Below, one piece after another: positions 24,906-29,367 of a DNA stretch of 29,367 nt (positions are counted from its first letter, which is position 1; every line of letters starts with the position of its first letter). The DNA comes from CAVYPR01 sp052145775. GTDB taxonomy: Bacteria > Actinomycetota > Acidimicrobiia > Acidimicrobiales > RAAP-2. The stretch covers positions 1 to 29,367 of the forward strand of contig JBKQNY010000208.1 of NCBI GenBank assembly GCA_052145775.1, given 5' to 3'. Made by a program: the position numbers and the translations under genes. A model generated the notes under the pieces. That model saw nothing but the letters and a program-made list of their open reading frames with translations, did no database searches and had not been told where the DNA came from.

Positions 24906-25433
24906 TCAAGCCTTCTTCTCTGCCTTTTCGAGCTTGAACCGGTGGTGTTGGGCGAGGATGTTCTCATGCGACGCGCCGTGGTTCGGCACGTCGGGATGGT
25001 GATGCTTGCAGAGAATGAAGGGCGTCCCCTCGAGGGCATGATGCCCGATTCTCCAGCAACCCTTCGTATGGCAGTTCACCTTGCGCACACCGGTGTAGAC
25101 GCCCACGCACACGGCGCTGATGAGGGTCGCTTCTCCGAGGTCCGAGCCGAAACCCGACCAGAAGTTGTAGTACAGGTCCGGGCCGCCATGGAGGGTCCCC
25201 GTGTGGAGAGCGAACCAGTGGCGGAGGCCCCCTACGAAGGCAATGAGGAGCGCCACGACGACGATCATGAGCAGCACTCCCGCAAGCCACACGGCCCTGT
25301 TCCCCGAGCTGTCCGGGGGAAACGCCTGCGTCGGAGCCATTGTGGGGTTGTCGGTGGTGTCCACCGCCTCACTGACCTGCGTCGTCGGGCCAGAGGACTG
25401 CGTTGGCTGCGAACTGGCGGTTGTCTCAGTCAT
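24906..25433 (-). CDS. Small membrane protein with a Cys/His cluster, actinophage-like
   Basis: 175 aa. Thr/Ser/Gln-rich N-terminus (1-45), one strong membrane segment (48-70), then LYYNFWSGFGSDLGEATLISAVCVGVY, a possible second membrane segment, and a short C-terminal domain with C121, C126, C142 and H144-146 plus HHRF near the end: NCHTKGCWRIGHH...FILCKHHHPD. This resembles membrane proteins of unknown function common in actinobacteriophages and some actinobacterial chromosomes (from memory). The cysteines and histidines look like a metal site. The ATG at 25433 has GGAGAG upstream. A phage or prophage origin is possible, but no other phage gene is next to it. Confidence 0.7.
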   Translation of the reverse strand: MTETTASSQPTQSSGPTTQVSEAVDTTDNPTMAPTQAFPPDSSGNRAVWLAGVLLMIVVVALLIAFVGGLRHWFALHTGTLHGGPDLYYNFWSGFGSDLGEATLISAVCVGVYTGVRKVNCHTKGCWRIGHHALEGTPFILCKHHHPDVPNHGASHENILAQHHRFKLEKAEKKA

Positions 25434-25736
25434 TGTCTCTCCGATCCCCGCTCGGTGAGGAAGGCGGGCGGTGCGCTCACATCTCACGATTCTGCCGTCG
25501 CATGGGGCATTGGTCGCGGATTTGCACGGAATTTCACTTCAGGGCGACTGAGTTGTCGACGTCTTGGCCTTCGCCGACGCGCCCTTGGCTGGGGCGACAT
25601 ACGGTCGCAACACCGGGTCGACCCCTTGACCGGGTATCGATGCCACCTGGCCATGTGGCCAGCCGGTCTCGCTTGGCACGACGTCGTCGGATGCTCGCCC
25701 ATGAGCTGATGAAAGGCCCCCACAGCTCCAGGCCCG
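25434..25736. other. Intergenic stretch downstream of the surface protein gene
   Basis: About 300 bp between two minus-strand genes. Open frames on both strands lack starts and family features and are ignored. A GAGCTG/CAGCTC pairing just beyond the surface protein stop could be a weak terminator. Confidence 0.4.
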
Positions 25737-28688
25737 CTATGTCGTCGTCGGTACGGCCCCCACAACATCGGTGACGCGGACTGTGTCCTCCGGCAGCGAG
25801 CCCACGAACCCGGCGTCCCCGAAGGCGAAGATCCCACCGTCCGACCCAATCAGCCAGTACCCACCCGTGTTGGCGGTGTGGACGATGCCGATCACGGGCT
25901 GGGCGGGAGTCACCCCAAGGGTCGGCAGTGTGCCGAAGTTCGCGGCGTTCCCGAAGGCGCGGACGGCCCCGTTCTGGGTGGTGATCCAGTACCCGCCGCC
26001 TGTCGGAGTGCCAGCGATGGCCGAGACCGGCGAACTGGTCCCCTTCGCTGTTCCCAGCGCCTGTGCGGCCCCGAACCCGTAGACGGTGCCTGTGGAGGAG
26101 ACCAGCCAGTACCCGTTTCCGGTGGGGGTCGAGGCGATCCCGATGATGTTGTCGACCGAGACGCCCCTCCCCGGAAGGGACCCCAGGAAAGGCACTGTGC
26201 CGAAGGCGAAGACTCCGCCATCTCTGCCGACCAAGAAGTAGCCCCTGTCTGTGTTGGCAGCGACGATGCCGGTGATGGGCTCGGACGGAGTCACATGATC
26301 GCCGGGAAGTGAACCCAGGAACGCAGCGTTGCCGAAGGCGAAGACTCCGCCGTCCGATCCGACCAGGAAGTAACCCCCATCCGTGCTCGTGGGCACCATG
26401 CCCACGATGTCGTTGACCTTCACCGCGAGCCCTGGAAGCGAACCGTAGAAGCCGCCCGTGGTGCCCGCCGAGGAGAAGACGAAGACCCCGCCGTCCCTGC
26501 CCACCATGTCGTACCCGGCGCTGCGTGCTGGAGCAACCGGCGCCACAAAGGAGAAGGCTGTCCCCAGAGTTGCTGTTCCGTGCGCGGTGTGAACCGCAAC
26601 ACTGACCCTGCCGGCACCGTGGGCGTTCGTCACGGCCCTGATGGTCGTTGGGTTCTCCACCGAGAAGCTGGCCGCTGTCATGCCACCGAACTTGACTTGC
26701 GCCGCCCCTGTGAGGTGGGTCCCGGTGATCGTCACTGCGGTGCCGCCTGCGGAGGTGCCAGAGGTCGGTGTGAGCGAGGTGATCGTTGGATCGGGCGAGA
26801 CGTAGGTGAAGGCATTGGCCATTGTCACTGTGCCGTGTGTCGTGCCCACAGAGACGTTGACCATGCCAGCCTCGTGAGCGCCCGTCATGGCCTTCACGGT
26901 CGTCGCGCTCTGTACCGAGTAGCTGATCGCTGTCTCGCCCCCGAACCTGACCTGCAACGTCCCTGTGAGGTTGGTCCCGGTGATGGTCACCGAGGTGCCG
27001 CCTGCGGTGGTGCCGGAGGCCGGTGTGAGCGCGGTGATCGTTGGGGGCGGAGTGAGGCTTCGCAACAGGATGAGCGCAGCGCCGACCGTGTTGGTGCCGC
27101 CAGCGAAGCAAACGTCCGTTGACGGACAGTCCACAGAATAGAGGTCTTCTGCGCTCGGGGAAGCGAGGTGGAGCGTCCAGGAGGCCTGCGGCGATGTGGT
27201 CTCGTAGATGTCATCGCCCGAGCCGGTGGCGACACAGGTTGTCGTCTCCTTTGCACACGAGACCGCATCGAGGTAGAGATCGACCGGCAATGGTGTCGTC
27301 GGCGCAGCCCACGCACTTCCGCCGTCAGCGGTGGCAACGACCACACCGCCACCGGATCCAGAGCCGACCGCCACACAGTCTGTCGCAGACGCGCACGAAA
27401 TCGAGTTCAAACCGACACTTTCGGGCGCTGAGACCGTCTGGTCGATCCAGGCGAGTCCACCGTCGGTGGTCTTCGTCACCGCGGGTCCCGAACCGCGCTG
27501 ACCGACGGCGATGCAGTCGCTCGCCGACGCACACGACACCGAGCTCAGCGATGGCGAGCCGAGCGGAGGTGTCGACGGGGTCGTCCACATCTCCCCTCCG
27601 TCGGTCGTGGAGTACTCCACCCCGCCACCCGACCCCGAGCCGACGGCAACGCAGTCTGTGGTGGACCCGCAGGAGATCGAGTTCAACCCGGCAGACTCGT
27701 TCCAGCTGAGCTTCGACACTGCCCAGGTCGCGCCGGCGTTGTCCGTGGTGGCGGCGACCGGGCCCTCAGCTGTGGTTGTTGCGGTGCCCTGGCCCACGGC
27801 GATGCACTCGCTTGATGAGGGGCAGGACACCCCCCAGAGCACCCCCACCGATGGCGGTAGGCGGCTCGTGGTCCACGTGTGCCCTCCGTCGATGGTGGCA
27901 AAGAACGTGGTCTTCCCGACGGCAAAGCAGTCCTCTGTCGACGCGCAGGACAGTTGCTGAATGCCCGGAGCTGTCCCAGTCGGATAGGACTTGCTGATCT
28001 TCCACGCCGTTGACTCGAAGGAGCCCGCGGTCAGGGTGTCGATCGGGCTGATGGTGTCCGACCCACTCACTTTGAATCTCCCGTCGAATGTTGTCGGTGT
28101 TGTATAGGTGATCGTCTCCGACGGCGGAACACACGTCAGCGGCACCAAGACGTCCAGTGTGATGTCGCCCGGGATGAGGGTGGCAATGTCCCCTGGTGTC
28201 GCCGTGACGGTGAAGGGGGTCGATGAGTACTTGACCACGACGGAGGCACCATGCGCCAACGTTGTTGTGTTGATCGGCACCGACAGTGGCGTGTTGTTCG
28301 CTGCGATCGTCGTGAGTCCCTGAAAGCCTGTTGCAGTGACATCCAAGGTCGCCTTGGAAACTGTCAGTGCGACCAATGAACTTGTGGCTTCATGGGCGAT
28401 CTTGATCAACGACGACGGAATTGTGATGACCACCTGCGGGTGTGCCAGGTACACTGTTCCCTGCGGCAGCGTGGCTGGCGCAGTGTTGAGGTCCTGAATC
28501 GTTGCGGTGATCTTCTTCGTCCCCAGCGGCGTGGCGCACGAGTATGTCCCGCCCACCAGGGGTCCTGCGGCGGAAGCAGCACCGCTGGTGGTCAGCACCC
28601 CCCACAGGCCCCCCACCGCACCGACGCCACCGGCCAACAGGGCTGCCACCATCGCAGCTTTGAGGAGATGCATCCGACTGGCCGCCAT
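25737..28688 (-). CDS. Large modular secreted protein: Asp-box propeller, two IPT/TIG domains, second propeller
   Basis: 983 aa. Residues 1-41 are a signal peptide (LLKAAMVAALLAGGVGAVGG, AxA-type end near SAASAAG). Residues 46-200 form a beta-rich domain with a Cys pair (C51, C186), somewhat like DUF6801-type actinobacterial wall domains. Residues 240-545 hold seven repeats with the motif SCxSxxDCxAVG (near 247, 288, 339, 385, 431, 477, 520), most followed by an Asp-box such as TTDGGEMW, consistent with a seven-bladed propeller with one disulfide per blade. Residues 548-630 and 634-716 are two IPT/TIG domains (SGTTAGGTSVTITGTNLTG type). Residues 722-983 are six repeats of the GYxLVGxDGGVFAFG...GSLPG type, probably a six-bladed propeller. 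No LPXTG motif or C-terminal anchor is present. The ATG at 28688 follows TAGGGGAT. Likely an extracellular adhesin or binding protein; ligand unknown. Confidence 0.9.
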   Translation of the reverse strand: MAASRMHLLKAAMVAALLAGGVGAVGGLWGVLTTSGAASAAGPLVGGTYSCATPLGTKKITATIQDLNTAPATLPQGTVYLAHPQVVITIPSSLIKIAHEATSSLVALTVSKATLDVTATGFQGLTTIAANNTPLSVPINTTTLAHGASVVVKYSSTPFTVTATPGDIATLIPGDITLDVLVPLTCVPPSETITYTTPTTFDGRFKVSGSDTISPIDTLTAGSFESTAWKISKSYPTGTAPGIQQLSCASTEDCFAVGKTTFFATIDGGHTWTTSRLPPSVGVLWGVSCPSSSECIAVGQGTATTTAEGPVAATTDNAGATWAVSKLSWNESAGLNSISCGSTTDCVAVGSGSGGGVEYSTTDGGEMWTTPSTPPLGSPSLSSVSCASASDCIAVGQRGSGPAVTKTTDGGLAWIDQTVSAPESVGLNSISCASATDCVAVGSGSGGGVVVATADGGSAWAAPTTPLPVDLYLDAVSCAKETTTCVATGSGDDIYETTSPQASWTLHLASPSAEDLYSVDCPSTDVCFAGGTNTVGAALILLRSLTPPPTITALTPASGTTAGGTSVTITGTNLTGTLQVRFGGETAISYSVQSATTVKAMTGAHEAGMVNVSVGTTHGTVTMANAFTYVSPDPTITSLTPTSGTSAGGTAVTITGTHLTGAAQVKFGGMTAASFSVENPTTIRAVTNAHGAGRVSVAVHTAHGTATLGTAFSFVAPVAPARSAGYDMVGRDGGVFVFSSAGTTGGFYGSLPGLAVKVNDIVGMVPTSTDGGYFLVGSDGGVFAFGNAAFLGSLPGDHVTPSEPITGIVAANTDRGYFLVGRDGGVFAFGTVPFLGSLPGRGVSVDNIIGIASTPTGNGYWLVSSTGTVYGFGAAQALGTAKGTSSPVSAIAGTPTGGGYWITTQNGAVRAFGNAANFGTLPTLGVTPAQPVIGIVHTANTGGYWLIGSDGGIFAFGDAGFVGSLPEDTVRVTDVVGAVPTTT

Positions 28689-29109
28689 TGCTTGATCCCC
28701 TACCTCTCGACGCCGCAAACGCCCCCTGACCGCGCCGTCATTGCTTCATGCAGTGCCCGGGTGCGGCAGGCCTTCATACAGGCACACATGAGTCGTTGCG
28801 CTTCAGCATACGGCGCCACGAGGCAGAAATGCAGGACGCCACACCCCGCTCCGGCCCCTCTTCTGCACTTCGTCGACTGCCAGACTGAAGAGTCCTGTCA
28901 TTTCCGACGCCTCGCAGCCTTCTTCGTGCCCTGGCGCCAGCGGCTTGGCTTGCGAGCATTTCGCCGCGGACGACGTGGTGCAGCCCACTCGGTACCACGC
29001 GTCCGCCGGCGACATCCGCTTGACATCGTGGGCAAAATCGATTACTCCGATGCACAAAGAAGCCGCCCAAGGCGGAAGACCTCCGCCGACCGAGAAGAGA
29101 GGACGGCTG
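28689..29109. other. Divergent promoter region of the two secreted protein genes
   Basis: About 420 bp with no supported gene; a minus-strand frame across it is antisense to the next gene and unconvincing. A possible plus-strand promoter is noted separately. Confidence 0.5.
29020..29048 (+). promoter_or_regulatory. Possible promoter of the Ig-like protein gene
   Basis: TTGACA at 29020-29025 is a perfect -35 hexamer. At 17-bp spacing the -10 position holds TACTCC (29043-29048), a poor match. The ATG of the downstream gene lies 62 bp further on. Confidence 0.4.
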
Positions 29110-29367
29110 ATGGGACCATTGGCTGGAAGGCACGTGCGCGCCATGCTCGGGGCGGCGGTGCTCGCCGCATCGCTGATTGGGCCGGTCCTCGCCTCGGCGT
29201 CACCGGCCGGGGCCAGTACCACCCCCGAGCCCTCCGCAGTCACGCTCTTCGAGAACAATCCCACACGGACCTATGGCTCGGAGACAACCGAGACGTTCAC
29301 AGTGTTCTTGACAGGCCAGCCGAGCCACGGCGACCCCATCGGCAAGGTCAGCATCAAGACAGGCGCC
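29110..29367 (+). CDS. Secreted bacterial Ig-like domain protein, 5' part only
   Basis: The first 86 codons are visible and the gene runs off the right edge. Residues 1-36 form a signal peptide (HVRAMLGAAVLAASLIGPVLASASPAGA). The mature part begins with an Ig-like strand pattern, VTLFENNPTRTYGSETTETFTVFLTG followed by GDPIGKVSIKTGA, typical of the Big_3_5 type of actinobacterial surface proteins, which usually carry several such domains in tandem. The ATG at 29110 has GAGAGGA about 7 nt upstream. It is divergent from the modular propeller protein, so both may belong to one cell-surface locus. Confidence 0.8.
   Translation, partial: MGPLAGRHVRAMLGAAVLAASLIGPVLASASPAGASTTPEPSAVTLFENNPTRTYGSETTETFTVFLTGQPSHGDPIGKVSIKTGA

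Noticed and set aside
25534..27111. A 525-codon minus-strand frame overlapping the surface protein in another frame
   Set aside because: It is a frame-shifted reading of the repetitive TIG and propeller coding region; the Arg/His-rich repeats in it mirror the repeats of the true protein.

Overview
The window looks like chromosomal DNA of a high-GC actinobacterium, most plausibly a member of the Acidimicrobiia. This is an inference. It rests on the strongly G/C-biased third codon positions, GGAGG-type ribosome sites mixed with GTG and probable leaderless starts, an HU protein with a Lys/Ala/Pro tail, a DUF2510 protein, and above all a large secreted protein ending in repeats of the 'GYWLVGSDGGVFAFG' type, which I associate with Acidimicrobiia. 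No rRNA, tRNA, CRISPR array or complete transposon was found.

Layout. (1) 1-6.8 kb is loosely packed and accessory-like, with lower GC than the middle of the window. It holds a zinc-ribbon/NERD nuclease-like gene and a DinB/maleylpyruvate-isomerase-like gene lying between two directly repeated 146-bp elements (183-328 and 2480-2625), an orphan IS3/IS6110-type terminal sequence (2651), a GadC-like amino-acid permease, a class II aldolase and an HU-type nucleoid protein. (2) 6.8-20 kb is dense core metabolism of very high GC: an SRPBCC protein, glucose-6-phosphate isomerase (pgi), an OsmC protein, both subunits of glutamate synthase (gltB-gltD, overlapping by 8 bp), thiO-thiS (overlapping by 4 bp, without thiG), a DUF2510 membrane protein, a CorA transporter, and a two-gene unit of unknown function. 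(3) 20.1-24.3 kb carries an orphan type IV prepilin with a structured leader, followed by a possible sulfation cassette: APS kinase (cysC), a DUF7064/CrtC-like protein and a PAPS-dependent sulfotransferase. (4) 24.3-29.4 kb encodes two small membrane proteins, one with a Cys/His cluster like proteins seen in actinobacteriophages, and two divergent secreted proteins: a 983-residue modular surface protein (Asp-box propeller, two IPT/TIG domains, a second six-repeat propeller) and the start of a bacterial Ig-like protein that runs off the right edge.

How the genes connect. GltB and GltD form one enzyme and are translationally coupled. ThiO and ThiS both feed thiamin thiazole synthesis. CysC makes PAPS, which the sulfotransferase 1.2 kb downstream would consume, so these two plus the gene between them are the best candidate for an undescribed functional unit. 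The paired 146-bp repeats are the clearest structure not explained by genes: the same DNA motif occurs in different reading frames, so it is not a coding remnant.
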